Origin: Tritrichomonas foetus
Taxonomy: Eukaryota; Parabasalia; Tritrichomonadida; Tritrichomonadidae
Reading direction: 5' to 3'
Length of the DNA stretch: 64,000 nt
Assembly: GCA_001839685.1 (NCBI GenBank)
Contig: MLAK01000838.1
Location: forward strand, 62,001-126,000
The position numbers and the translations under genes are program-made. The notes beneath the pieces are model-generated. The model was not told the origin of the DNA. It saw nothing but the letters and a program-made list of their open reading frames with translations, and ran no database searches. The stretch's first letter is position 1; each line of letters opens with the position of its first letter. Positions 1-10,777 of this stretch are shown one piece after another.

Positions 1-652
1 TACGGTTTTGTAAAGTCGAGAAAAAAATTGAATTCATTTCATGTTCAAAAAAGTGAACTTTTTCTTTCGAGAATGGTTTACATTTAAGAATTGGATTGTA
101 TGTAATTGAAATCGCAATTCTCAAATCTAGTCGACCAGATTACATGTTATAAAATTATTCAGAAGTTTTGATCAGAATATCATGATATTATAAATAAATA
201 CGAATTTGCAGGAGAAAAATTTAATACCAACAAAATATTAATTATAATTATATAATTTGAAAGTGACCTCCCAAAGCTTACTCATCATGTAATATGAAAA
301 GTAAATCATATTTTCAGTAGATTTTGACCCCTATAACTACTTGATAAAAATATAGATATTGTAATTTCTCTCAATATGTTCTCAATTGAGAACACACGTC
401 TTACTGGCATAATTGAATAAATTTCAAATCCTTTTAATACATATTGACTGAAAAAAATCGACAATTATTGTGATTGAATAATCAAAGCTTTATCATTTTA
501 GATAATTATAAATGGAATCTAATATTTACGAATTCTCTCTACGATATGAGTAATTATTCTAAAAGAGAACCAGTTTCTTTGATGAATCGTTTTTACCCAC
601 TTGATGGACCATATATCAACATAAAAAGTTGATATAAATATTGTTAGTGTTG
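1..652. other. AT-rich upstream region, no gene seen
   Basis: No open frame with coding character was recognised on either strand. It lies directly upstream of the ankyrin gene and probably holds its promoter. No RNA gene was recognised. Confidence 0.5.
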
Positions 653-1628
653 ATGGATGAATTCAGTGATCCACTAGACGATCAAATCATTATCTGCATA
701 AATAAAATAGAATTTATATGCAAGAAATCAATCATCACTTCCATTTCCTCTCTAGTAAAAAAAAGACTTTTTATGGATTCACATGAAAAGATATTAAAAT
801 TTGAAATAAACAATTCTGATCAATTTCATGATGAATTAGATGCAATTTTAAATGATAAATCCTTCTTGTTAAAAAACCATTCATTATGTAATTTTCTTGA
901 TCAAATATCTCAATCTTTTGGAATTTCTAACTTTAAATTATTAATTTCAATTGAACATTCTGATGAAATCTTGATTAAAACTTTTCTTAAATACTCTAAA
1001 GAATTCCAACAAGTTGACAAATGTTATGAAATTTTGAATTCACTTACAAATCAAAACATAGAACAAAAAATTCTCGAAGCAAAACAATTTTTGGAATATT
1101 ATGATGATTTTTTTACATTTTCTCGAATGATTCTTACTTTTTGTTATTCCAGATCTTCGAATATTGATTTATATATAAACTTTGCGATGGAATTACCAAT
1201 TTCGCAGTTGTTTTGTAAAATTGCAATGAATGAATTCATTAACGCAACAAGATTGCACTATTCTGATAAAACAAACATTCAAGAAACTTGTGTGATTATT
1301 CACCGATTAATCATACGAAATGTTTATAAAGAAGCTTTTATAGTCAAGAAAGCTGCTATATTGCCTCCATTTTTTGCACATTTACTTTTCCCTAAAGATA
1401 TTGAAGCAATGAATGAAGATATGGATAAAACAATTACAATTAAAATAAAAAATATGTTAAATCATCATTATGATGAGCATATTTTTAATATGGATGAAGG
1501 TTACAATGAAAATAAAATAGCTGTTGTTATTAGAAAAGATAAAGTAAATGATTTAGAAAATCTTTTAGAATCATTTGATATTAATAGTCAAATTGAACAA
1601 TCTTATTATGAAAGATCAACAATAATTA
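653..1628 (+). CDS. Ankyrin-repeat protein gene, 5' part, cut by transposon
   Basis: The first ATG in this frame is at 653; the frame is open further upstream only through TTG/GTG codons. The encoded 325 residues are the helical N-terminal region typical of large trichomonad ankyrin proteins (DUF3447-like), ending in a segment with IAVVIRKDKVNDLENLLE, the usual lead-in to the ankyrin array. The frame runs into a transposon at 1629 and would stop at 1682-1684 after 18 element-encoded codons. Joining 1628 to 4421 across the element keeps the frame and continues as NNNPTLLEYAIFYKSS, a canonical continuation of this family. I therefore read 653-1628 and 4421-7601 as one gene. Ankyrin proteins are protein-binding scaffolds; the partner is unknown. 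As it stands the gene is disrupted. Confidence 0.75.
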
Positions 1629-1666
1629 CAGTCAAACTTCCTTATTTTCACCTCGTTTGTCAGATT
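1629..1666 (+). repeat. Left terminal inverted repeat of the transposon
   Basis: It begins CAGTCAAACTTCCTTATTTT and pairs with 4381-4418 over 38 bases with one mismatch (base 11). The flanking TA at 1627-1628 is one copy of the target duplication. Confidence 0.95.
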
Positions 1667-1749
1667 CGTATATGTCAAATCTGACATTATTAAAGGTCAA
1701 ATTTTGCCCATCATTGAAAATTTATGGTCATAAAAAATTTCTATCATAA

Positions 1750-3521
1750 ATGAGTTTTCTTAGTCGACTTTTCTCATTCACCGAATTAGTTCAACCAGAA
1801 AAAAATAATATCATACCATACTTTAACCCACAATGTCCATCCAAACCTCGACGAAAACGCATCAATAATTTTCGTAAATTATTATCAAACCCAACGAATG
1901 ATGTTGCTTGCCAAACTGTTGCATCACAATTTACTAAGGCTAATACGCGACAAGCCAAACTAATACTTCCAGAAGTAAGAAATATCACAGATAATTTTGA
2001 CAATTCTGTTGACAATTCTGCTGACAACTCTGTTGACAACTCTATTAATAAATCTAACCACGAATCTATTGACAAACATATTAATAATTTTAATGACGTA
2101 TCGATTAATAATTCTAATGAAAATATTAATTTGAATATAAACCTAATCAGTGAAGTAAAGAAGCCAATTAATAGAATTGCCGTATTAAACATTCCATTTA
2201 ATGTCAAAAATAAACCAAAAAAATATACACTAAACCTAAAAAAAAATAATTTTATCAAATCAACACTAAATTTTAACTTTTTGGAAGGCAAAAAGATTTT
2301 GCAAAAACTTTCGTCTAAAGAAAAATTGGAGTATGGGGAACTTCAAAAGATTAGTAATGAAACTCTCATTAACATTAATACATTAAAATCATGGCGCTAC
2401 CAAATTTTGTCGAAGAAAAAAACGATAGCCAGTTTTTTGATTAATAAAAAGGGAGGAAGACATCGAATATTTTCAAATGCAGATGAACAACAGATCTTCA
2501 AAAGTATTGTGGAAAAAATGGATTGTTGTTTAGATATCGACGATATCAAAGACATAGCAATGACCCACTTTTTAAAAACAGAAAGAGATCGATTGTATCT
2601 TGAGAAAATTAAATCATTGAATTTGACAACAGAAGAAGAAAAAAAGCAATTAAAAGATTTGATAGATTCAATGAGTGATCAGGAAGTTGATTCACTCATT
2701 GAAATCCGATTTCATGGTTCTTATAAATGGATTCATAGCTTTTTACAAAGATACAATTTCTGTTTCACCAAGACTAAAACAAGTAAAGAAGGAATTATTG
2801 ATGAAATTTATTCGCAGAACTATGTTATTAGTTTAGTTGAAGCTTTCCATCAATTTCCAACCAATAAAATTATCAATATAGATGAAACTTGTGTAAACTA
2901 TGTTAATGAACCATTTCGTATGCTTTCAATTAAAGGAAAATCACATTCTGTCAATATTCCAACACAAAAACAAAGTTTCACAAGCATAGGGATTATTGAT
3001 TCAGAANNNNNNNNNNNNNNNNNNNNNNNNNNNNNNNNNNNNNNNNNNNNNNNNNNNNNNNNNNNNNNNNNNNNNNNNNNNNNNNNNNNNNNNNNNNNNN
3101 NNNNNNNNNNNNNNNNNNNNNNNNNNNNNNNNNNNNNNNNCATATTTATCAGCCTTTGGACATTGCTGTATATGGAATTTTGAAGGCTATTTTACGAAAA
3201 AAATTTCGAATTTATTGGAAAAAAAATAATAGAATAGAATATAATGATGCTTGTAAGCTTTTCATTGAAGCTTGGAATGAAATTCCGCAAATTACAATCA
3301 AGAAATCCTGGGAAAAAATACCAAATCTTCAAAGTTACCTGAAAGAGTTCAACATTTCATTTTTTGATGAAGAAGAAGAAAATTACGAAGAAGAAAACTG
3401 TCATTATATTTTTGATGACTGTGATATTAAATTCCAGTATGAATTAGATGAAGCAACTAATGAATTGGAAGATGATTGTTTCACTATTCAATGGAAAAAA
3501 TTTATTAAAAAGTATAATTAA
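1750..3521 (+). CDS. Pogo-like DDE transposase (contains assembly gap)
   Basis: The ATG at 1750 opens a long frame up to the gap at 3007; the frame resumes at 3141 and stops at 3521. The N-terminal ~110 residues are low-complexity with repeated DNS units. Residues ~180-250 (KLEYGELQKISNETLININ and following, then GGRHRIF) look like the helix-turn-helix DNA-binding region of pogo/CENP-B transposases. KIINIDETCVNYVNEPFR carries the first catalytic Asp. After the gap, IYQPLDIAVYGILKAILRKK is the QPLD block near the end of the DDE core. The second catalytic Asp must lie in the gap. The C-terminus is acidic. Frame continuity cannot be checked because the N count may be nominal. No stop is seen in the visible parts, so the enzyme may be functional. 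Confidence 0.88.
3007..3140. other. Assembly gap (134 N) inside transposase
   Basis: Run of N. It removes the middle of the DDE catalytic core. Multiple copies of this element in the genome are a likely reason for the gap. Confidence 0.98.
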
Positions 3522-4380
3522 ATTAAAAAAACTTATCAACCATTATTTATTATAACTTATTATAATTATTTTCATGATGCATTGATTTATTATCTTTAAA
3601 AACTTTTAAAACGAAAAGAAATTCAAGGAAGAAAAAAAAAAAAAAAAAAAATCAAAAGACTCCAACTTTTAAAATAAAATTGAATACAGTCAAAATCTTA
3701 TTTGAATAGAAATTGCATTCAAAAAGTTTATTGACTAAAAATATCTAATTAATTTCTTTCAATTTTGTGGATAATGATGAACGTTTAATAATTTGTATTC
3801 AAGAGTCATATTTACGTTTTTTCCTATCTGATGAGATTTATAATAAATCAACAATAAATTAATATTTAGTATCATGAATTGTTATTATAATATAAAAATT
3901 GAAGTCTTTTTTGAAATTTTCAAAATCACATAAAATTTCGAAAATTATTTTTTTGATTTTTTTTATGTCTTGAAAAACTTCAAACGGTATTCAATAAATT
4001 TTGCTTATTTTCATACTCGAATAAGCAAGGCGAGAAAAGTTGTAATGAATTAAGAAATGACATTTTCAGGTTAAAACATCACATTTGTGAATTTCATATT
4101 AATATTTATTTGCTCAGCATGATGGTTGTTATGATGTTAAAGTCGATGTTAATTATTTTCAATCATTGATTGGGAAACCCCTCATTAAATAATGATGTAA
4201 TTTTTCCAAAAATTAATTATTGTTTTATTGGTTGTCATAAAGATTCAATTCGATAAACAAATGTAAATTTTTACTTTATAATATTTCTTGAAGACTCTAT
4301 GAGTCTAAAAGCACAAATTTTGAATGAAAAAAAGTTAGAAAAAGTTTTAATAAACGTTTTTCTCACAAAAATTTGAATGA
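3522..4380. other. Non-coding 3' arm of the transposon
   Basis: About 860 bases between the transposase stop and the right inverted repeat. It contains a long A tract around 3636-3650 but no convincing open frame. Confidence 0.6.
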
Positions 4381-4418
4381 AATCTGACAAACGAGGTGAA
4401 AATAAGGTAGTTTGACTG
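4381..4418 (-). repeat. Right terminal inverted repeat of the transposon
   Basis: Reverse complement of 1629-1666 with one mismatch, ending ...GTTTGACTG and followed by TA at 4419-4420. Confidence 0.95.
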
Positions 4419-4420
4419 TA

Positions 4421-7400
4421 ATAATAATCCAACGCTACTTGAATACGCAATATTTTATAAATCTTCACAATGTGTCAATTTATTGTTATCTAAAGGGGCG
4501 ATATTTACAAAGCAAACAATAAAATATGCTTCAAGTGCAGGTAATTTAGAATTAATTGTAAAATACCTAAATAATGAAACTAGTGAATCAATTTTAAGTG
4601 AGGCAACTTCACTTGCAATTAAATATCATCATTTACATGTTGTTGATTATTTCATTCATAATTTCAAAAATTGTATTAATCACAAATGCTTTGAGTATTG
4701 TATTAAATATGGAAATTCCAAATCTCTTCAACAACTCTTAATTGCAGGTTTCTCGTTTAATGATTTTATAGTTCCTTCTTTCAAATTTAATAATTATACA
4801 ATCATGAAATTATTTACATATATAAAAGGTATTAATTTTTCGCTAAAAGATAGAGAAACGTCTGTTTTATATAATTATTTATAATACATTACTTCATTAT
4901 GCATGTAGATATGAACATCCAGAAATTGTTGAATTTTTACTCAATCATAAGTGTATCGATATAAACTCGAAATCAACAGAGGTTTATTTCATTTTCTCAT
5001 ATAAAAGGAGAAACGATGACTCCTCTTCATTTTGCTTGCCTCAATAAAACTCCTGAAAATCTATACATGCTTTTATCACAAGAAAACATTGATATTTTTG
5101 CCGAAACCGCAGTTTCTGTTGAATTTTATCGAGTTTTTTATTGAACTCAATTAGTTTTTTGAAAGATTTTATGATATTATTTTTTTTTATTTATGAAGAA
5201 GGTGTTTTTTATTTTGCTTTTCCAGTTTAAATTATTGATTTATGATGAAAATCTCCTTCCATTACATTTTGCTTGTATTGGTGGCTCAAAAGATATTGTT
5301 GAGGAACTTTTGAAATTTGATAACGTAAACCCAACAAAGAAAACTGTTTATTTTTTGATTGACGCTGTTTGAAATAAAACTTTATTCTGTTTTTTTCATT
5401 TTCTATTGAAATGTCACCTCTTTTATTTGCAGCTCAATATGGAAACTCTGAAGTAGTTGAGTTTCTATTGACAATTGAAGGAGTTAATATAAATGAAATT
5501 AATAAAGTTTATAAAAGCTTTTTATAGAGAATTGTCTCCTCTTCATTTTGCGTGTCAAAATGGTCATCTCAATGTTGTTAAAATTTTACTTCAACATAAA
5601 GACATTGATATGAAAGCACATGCTGTTTTTTTGTTTCATTATTAAAGTAATTAACTGGAATTCAGAAGGTTGCCAACAATATTTTATAAAGGTGTTCGTT
5701 ATCTTACTAATAATGTTTTCCAATCATTTCCATGAATGCTCTGCATTATTCTGCTCAAGGTGGTTTTTATAAAATTGTCGAGTTGTTATTAGATAAAAAT
5801 GTTATTGATCCTAATTCCAAAACTGTTCTTTTATGAAAATTGATGGAGCAATTTCTTTGTTATTTTGATGAAATGTCAACATTACATATTGCATGTCAAA
5901 ATGGGCATTGGAAGGTTGTTGATTTATTGGTGAACAAAGGAAAAGCTTATTTAAATCCAAAAAATCGTGGAGTTTTATCATAAAGTTAATGATTTAACGC
6001 CACTACATTTTGCTTGCCAAAAATGTCATTCTAAATGTGTAGAAATATTAGTAAATAAACATGATACCGATATAAATGCCAGAACTATCGGACAACTAAC
6101 TCCTCTTCACTATGCATGCCAAAGTGGGCATGTAGATGGAGTCGATTTATTAACTAAACGATTTGATATTGACTTAAATGCAAAAAATATGGAAAATATG
6201 ACTCCAATGCATTATGCTTGCATGGAAGGACATACAAAATGTGTTGAAATACTCTTAAAGCAAAATGGAATTAAAATTAACCAAAGAAATAGAAGAGTAT
6301 ATTAAACATTAACAATTTAACACCAATCCATCTTTGCAGTCAAAATAATCATCAAGGATGTCTCAAACTTTTGCTAAAGCAGCCTGGAATAGATTTCAAT
6401 ATTACAACTGTTTTTTCTTTTTTCTCATAAACGTCGTGGTGAAATAACACCATTACATTTAGCCTGCAAAAATGGACACGCAGAATGTACAGAGGTTTTA
6501 TTAGATCATCATGGAATTAATATGAATCCTAAGACTATTAACATTCGCTTTTTAAAATGTTTTCCACTATCGCAAATAAAGTTTTATCTTTATTTCTCAT
6601 AGCATGACACCTCTTCATTATGCTTGTAAAGGAGGACATGCAAAAGTTGTGGAAATCCTTTTAAGTAAATCCCAAGTAGAATTAAATGCCAAAACTCGAG
6701 AAGAAATGACACCTCTTCATTTGGCATGTCAAAATGGAAATCCTGATGTCATTTCCATACTATTAAATAGGTCAGATATTCTCTTGAATGCTAAAGCGAC
6801 AAATGGAAGTAGTATGACACCACTCCATTATGCTTGTCAATGTGGAAATAATAAAGCAGCCGAATTACTTCTTCATCAAAAAGGAATTGAGATAAATGCG
6901 AAAACAGCAAGAGTTTAATATTAAAAATCATTGTTTTTTTTTTCTCATGCTAATATGGACTCACTCCACTCCATTTTGCTTGTCAAGATGGACATGTTCA
7001 AATTGTCAATCTTCTCCTTGAACAAGATGGAATAGAGATTAATGCAGAAACTGGAGGAGGAGTTTGTTTAAGATATCTCATCAAGTGAATAATTTTTCTT
7101 TTATTATGTTTTAATATTATTTTGATAATGTTTTTATAATATGCTCATAATAAAATGACACCTCTTCATTTTGCATGCTCGAATGGACATTCCAATATTG
7201 TAATACTTTTATTAAATCATAGTGATATTGATATCAATGCTCAAACGTCAGGAATTTCACAACAAAATTCATCTAATTTCATTTCATTTTTTCATGATGT
7301 TTTTTCTCAGCAATTTATCCAGTTTTTATTATAGTTTTAATCAAGGAATTCTTTCTTATTCTTATCTAACACCACTACATTTTGCTTGTAGAAATAATCA

Positions 7401-7601
7401 TCCTGATGTTGTGAAAATATTGTTATCTTCTCCAAAAATAAATCCAGTAATAGTAACCGTTTTTTAATCAATTTTATTCAGTTCATTTTTGCTAATAATA
7501 CTGATTTTAATTGTAATTAATGCAAAACACCTTGTGATTTGGCACCTCCAGGATCTAATATATCAAAGCTTTTTGACTTTAAATTGAATAGAGTAGAATA
7601 A
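4421..7601 (+). CDS. Ankyrin-repeat protein gene, 3' part, many short introns proposed
   Basis: This continues the frame of 653-1628 once the transposon is removed. It encodes about 19 ankyrin units, each with a TPLHxAC core (for example MTPLHYACQ near 6117 and 6604, LTPLHFACQ near 5994), ending in KTPCDLAPP and a stop at 7599-7601. Every unit is free of stops, but after the DINAK(T) end of most units a short interruption beginning GTTT breaks the frame before the next TPLH block. Units at 5994-6296 and 6604-6912 are uninterrupted triplets. The regular position and kept frame argue for introns rather than random decay; see the separate entry. Alternative: a pseudogene in early decay. No splice evidence is available from sequence alone, and a few interruptions (near 5112, 5825, 6297, 6913, 7062, 7459) do not fit one uniform length. 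Confidence 0.6.
4864..7343 (+). other. Set of proposed 22-nt introns in the ankyrin gene
   Basis: Intervals whose removal restores the ankyrin frame: 4864-4885, 4982-5003, 5507-5528, 5972-5993, 6410-6431 (phase 0), 6581-6602 and 7322-7343 (phase 2), and the pair 5346-5367 plus 5389-5410 with seven open codons between. 5225-5246 and 5625-5646 fit the same pattern inside longer interruptions. All begin GTTT. Most end in a pyrimidine-rich stretch and a tail resembling YTYATRAN (TTTATAAT, TCTCATATA, TTTATGAT, TTTATAGA, CTCATAAA, TCTCATAG). Most lack a terminal AG and do not match the GTATGT...CTAATACATAG intron seen in the TAF6 gene of this same window. Boundaries are inferred from the frame only. 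Confidence 0.5.
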
Positions 7602-7984
7602 AGATTGTGATTTTTACTTTTTTGTTTTTATGGAACATACAACTATTTTGGTAACAAATGCAAAAAGATATGAGAATCTAATATGTGAATTATCAACTAT
7701 TGTCAGACAATAGGACAATAACAATCAACATGGAAATAACGCAAAAATATCCATGTATGAAACTTCTTTCATAAAGCTTAATGCTGTATTGCATGTGAAA
7801 GATGATTCCCGGTATAAGGAGATGACGATTATAAACCCGGTCATTTACTCATAGAATCCGACTTTTTGAATTACCTTACACTTTTTTCGACAAATTTTTC
7901 ATAATTTTTCGATAATTATTCTTTAATAAATCATTCAATTGTTGCACTTTTTCCTATTTCTGTCTCAATTCATTTATTGGATCA
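7602..7984. other. Spacer before MIT-kinase gene
   Basis: No gene seen. It contains a 15-nt odd palindrome (TATTGTC A GACAATA, 7698-7712) of unknown meaning, in the 3' flank of the ankyrin gene. Confidence 0.5.
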
Positions 7985-10135
7985 ATGAGCATTTATAAAG
8001 ATAATTTCCCAAAAATACAAGGGACGATTGCAACAGCTGTTTCGTTAGACAATGGAAATAACTATCAGCAAGCTATTAATTTTTATCGAATTGCCAAACA
8101 ACAAATCGATTTCCAATTGAATAGCAACGCTTCAAAACTCCCGGATAAAATTCGAGATTATTACGCTAAAAACCAAGTCGACATACCGCGAAGGATTCAA
8201 TACTTAGAATCGCTATTATATAATCAACAGGGATTTAACCAAGTGCCTAATTATGTTCTAAATGGCACTCAATTTCAAGGCCAACCTCATTTCCAGCAAA
8301 ATTACGGATCGCCAAACTATCCACAAAATCCATACCAGATGCCGCCTCCACAACACGCGCCGCCTTATTATTCGCCAGCAAACAACCCAGTAAATATGCA
8401 CGTGACGAATCAAAACCCTTACAACCAGACAGCAGCTTTGTATCCAAATATAAATAATAACCCGCCGATTAATCCAGGCCCTTCGCCATATCCAAACGCA
8501 TATCCTATGAATAGCATTACGGGAAGTTTGTATCCTGAAGTCTCACAAATTTTGCCACCCGAACAGCCTCAAAAAATGCAAATTCAAAATCAACCTCAAA
8601 ATAATCAAGATCAAAAAGAAAATCAACAACAAGCAATACAAAATCAAAATCAAAATCAACAAAACAATAAAAAACAAACCCAAAATAATCAAAAAATGGA
8701 AAATAATCAAAATTCACCTACAAAGGCCAATTTTTCACCTTCGAAACCAAAACAAAATTCTCCGCAGCCAACTCCACAAGAAGAAAAGCCAGTTAAACAA
8801 CAGGAGCCTCAGAAAGTTCAACCAAAACCAAAACCTACAAAAGAAGTAAACCAAGATATTAAGAAAGTAAATTCACCTGTAAAGCAGCCTGAACCGCCAC
8901 AGCAGGTGGCTAAACCAGCCAGACCATCTCCAAATAAGACAAATTCACCAGGATCACGAGTTCGAAGGCCAAACCCAGAATCACCAAATCAAAGAAAAAA
9001 TAAATTGAAAGTACCACCACCAGAACTTTCAGATTCAAGTTCAGATGAAAGCAGTAGTGAAGTTATCGTTCGACCACGAAGAAGAAGCTCCCCAAGACGA
9101 GAAGATAAAGCAGAAAAAACAAAACCAGAAAAAGTAAAAATTTCACCCACCAAAACAGAAAAAGTCCCTTCCAAAATTGAACCAAAACGAAGACAGTCTT
9201 CAAGCGAAGACGATGAAAAGCCAAAAATTAAACATGTCTTTTTATCAGATTATCTAATAGAAACCAAGCATTTCAGGAAAATGGAAATTCTTGGAAGAGG
9301 TGGATTTGGATGTGTCTATTTGGTCAAAGAGAAAGAAACAGGAAAATTGTTTGCAATGAAAGAACTCCTTGGTGAATTCAAATCCCTCGACGACGAAAAA
9401 GCATTTTTCCGGGAAATCGAACTTTTGATGATTGCAGACCATCCAGGAGTGATGAACTTCCGTGGGTTTTCAATGTTGAATTCTGAACATAAACGATCAG
9501 CCACAATAGTGATCGAGTTTCTCCCAAACAAGTCCTTGCAGGAAGTCATCGAAAAGAAGAAGCGAATGTCCTTCACACAAAAAATCATAAATTTATACGG
9601 TGTTGCCGAAGCTATGCGTTATTTACATTCGATTGATATCGTTCATCGTGATCTTAAACCAGCAAATGTTCTCCTGAATTCAGAAGATGAACCAGTTGTT
9701 GGTGACTTCGGTTTATCAAAAGTCATGAACCAGGAAAGCATGCGCCAGACCCAGGCAGCTGGCTCTCCTGTGTACATGGCTCCCGAATTAATGGAAAGAC
9801 AAGAATACACAAAATCTGTCGACGTTTACGCTTATGGATTCCTTTGTTATGAAGTTTTAACTGAGTCTTTGGCGTTTGCTAGAATCAACAGTGTGGCAGA
9901 ATTGGTGAATATGGTGATTCGAGGAAGGAGGCCACCAGTCCAGAAGGCTAATATTGATGACAAATACAAGGAGTTGATTGAAGCATGTTGGGACCAAACA
10001 CCGGCAAATCGACCAACTTTCAAACAGATTTGTCAATATTTTATTAGCGGAAGATTACTAACAGAAAACGTAGATAAAGCGGCGTTTAATAGATATGTAA
10101 GGAAAATAGAAAAATGTAAAGCACAAACTTCATGA
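7985..10135 (+). CDS. TKL-type protein kinase with MIT-like N-terminus
   Basis: A 716-residue Ser/Thr kinase. Residues ~8-80 resemble an MIT (microtubule interacting and trafficking) three-helix domain, with ATAVSLDNGNNYQQAINFYR typical of helices 1-2. MIT domains bind ESCRT-III tails, so an endosomal or cytokinetic role is possible (inference). Residues ~85-400 are Pro/Gln/Asn-rich and then Lys/Ser-rich, likely disordered. The kinase domain (~425-700) is complete: glycine loop LGRGGFGCVYLV, lysine in FAMKELL, catalytic HRDLKPAN, DFGLSK, SPVYMAPEL and CWDQTPANRPTF, the TKL-type end. All catalytic residues are present. The ATG at 7985 sits in TCAATG. The MIT-kinase combination is known from ULK3/RSKL kinases, but those are not TKL. 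Confidence 0.88.
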   Translation: MSIYKDNFPKIQGTIATAVSLDNGNNYQQAINFYRIAKQQIDFQLNSNASKLPDKIRDYYAKNQVDIPRRIQYLESLLYNQQGFNQVPNYVLNGTQFQGQPHFQQNYGSPNYPQNPYQMPPPQHAPPYYSPANNPVNMHVTNQNPYNQTAALYPNINNNPPINPGPSPYPNAYPMNSITGSLYPEVSQILPPEQPQKMQIQNQPQNNQDQKENQQQAIQNQNQNQQNNKKQTQNNQKMENNQNSPTKANFSPSKPKQNSPQPTPQEEKPVKQQEPQKVQPKPKPTKEVNQDIKKVNSPVKQPEPPQQVAKPARPSPNKTNSPGSRVRRPNPESPNQRKNKLKVPPPELSDSSSDESSSEVIVRPRRRSSPRREDKAEKTKPEKVKISPTKTEKVPSKIEPKRRQSSSEDDEKPKIKHVFLSDYLIETKHFRKMEILGRGGFGCVYLVKEKETGKLFAMKELLGEFKSLDDEKAFFREIELLMIADHPGVMNFRGFSMLNSEHKRSATIVIEFLPNKSLQEVIEKKKRMSFTQKIINLYGVAEAMRYLHSIDIVHRDLKPANVLLNSEDEPVVGDFGLSKVMNQESMRQTQAAGSPVYMAPELMERQEYTKSVDVYAYGFLCYEVLTESLAFARINSVAELVNMVIRGRRPPVQKANIDDKYKELIEACWDQTPANRPTFKQICQYFISGRLLTENVDKAAFNRYVRKIEKCKAQTS

Positions 10136-10777
10136 AGAAATTTTGGAAAACATGGAAATCATAATAATTATGATTAAAATGTAATTGTTTAAAAATTATC
10201 TCGAGCTCAAGATCTCTATTTCTTTTTGTTTAAAAAATATAGGATGATTTGATTCTTTGTTCAAAGATGGAATTCGGGGAAAATGAGAATGTAAATTAGT
10301 TTTGAATATATTTCACCATTACCTATGGTCAAAATATATATGTCAAATTCATAATAATATGAACAGTGATGTGATGTGATATTTGCAAAAAAAAGACAAT
10401 GTCAGAAAAAAAATTAAAAACCGACATGTCTTATCATTCGTTTGAAAGCATATTTGTCAACGTAATATTATCAAAAAGTGAGGAAATGTGGAATCCTCAT
10501 AATTTTCACACCTCCATATCTCATGAAAATATTGAATCTGAAGGATGCTTGTGTATGAAATAGCAAGATCTATCGGTTTTTATTGTGTTTACAATACTTT
10601 TCTTTCGAAATTTTTCCTGATTGATGAATTTTATCCTTTAAGAAAATTGAGGATCAGAAATTGTGAAGAAAAGGATAAATAAATTCAAAGTTTTTAATGC
10701 AGGCAAAATAAAATTGAAAGAAAACAAAGAATTGCCACCTAAAAAGGCAGGTTAAAAAGAGATCAAAAATCGGCTAA
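10136..10777. other. Spacer, no gene seen
   Basis: AT-rich spacer between two co-directional genes; no open frame, RNA gene or repeat recognised. Confidence 0.5.

Larger units (their letters stand above)
1629..4418 (+). mobile_element. Pogo/Tc1-mariner-type DNA transposon inserted in ankyrin gene
   Basis: The element is bounded by 38-bp terminal inverted repeats differing at one base and flanked by TA on both sides (1627-1628 and 4419-4420), the target duplication of the Tc1/mariner superfamily. It carries one transposase with a DDE-type core and QPLD motif, as in pogo/Tigger transposases. Length is about 2.8 kb including a 134-N gap. The near-identical repeats and the intact frame on both sides of the target suggest recent insertion. 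Long arms without other genes flank the transposase on the 3' side. Confidence 0.92.

Noticed and set aside
5972..5993. Ciliate-like DNA-eliminated sequences instead of introns
   Set aside because: The interruptions are not bounded by TA repeats and trichomonads have no known programmed DNA elimination.
653..7601. Two independent ankyrin genes left and right of the transposon
   Set aside because: The right part has no ATG start of its own, and joining at the TA target keeps the frame and the family pattern.
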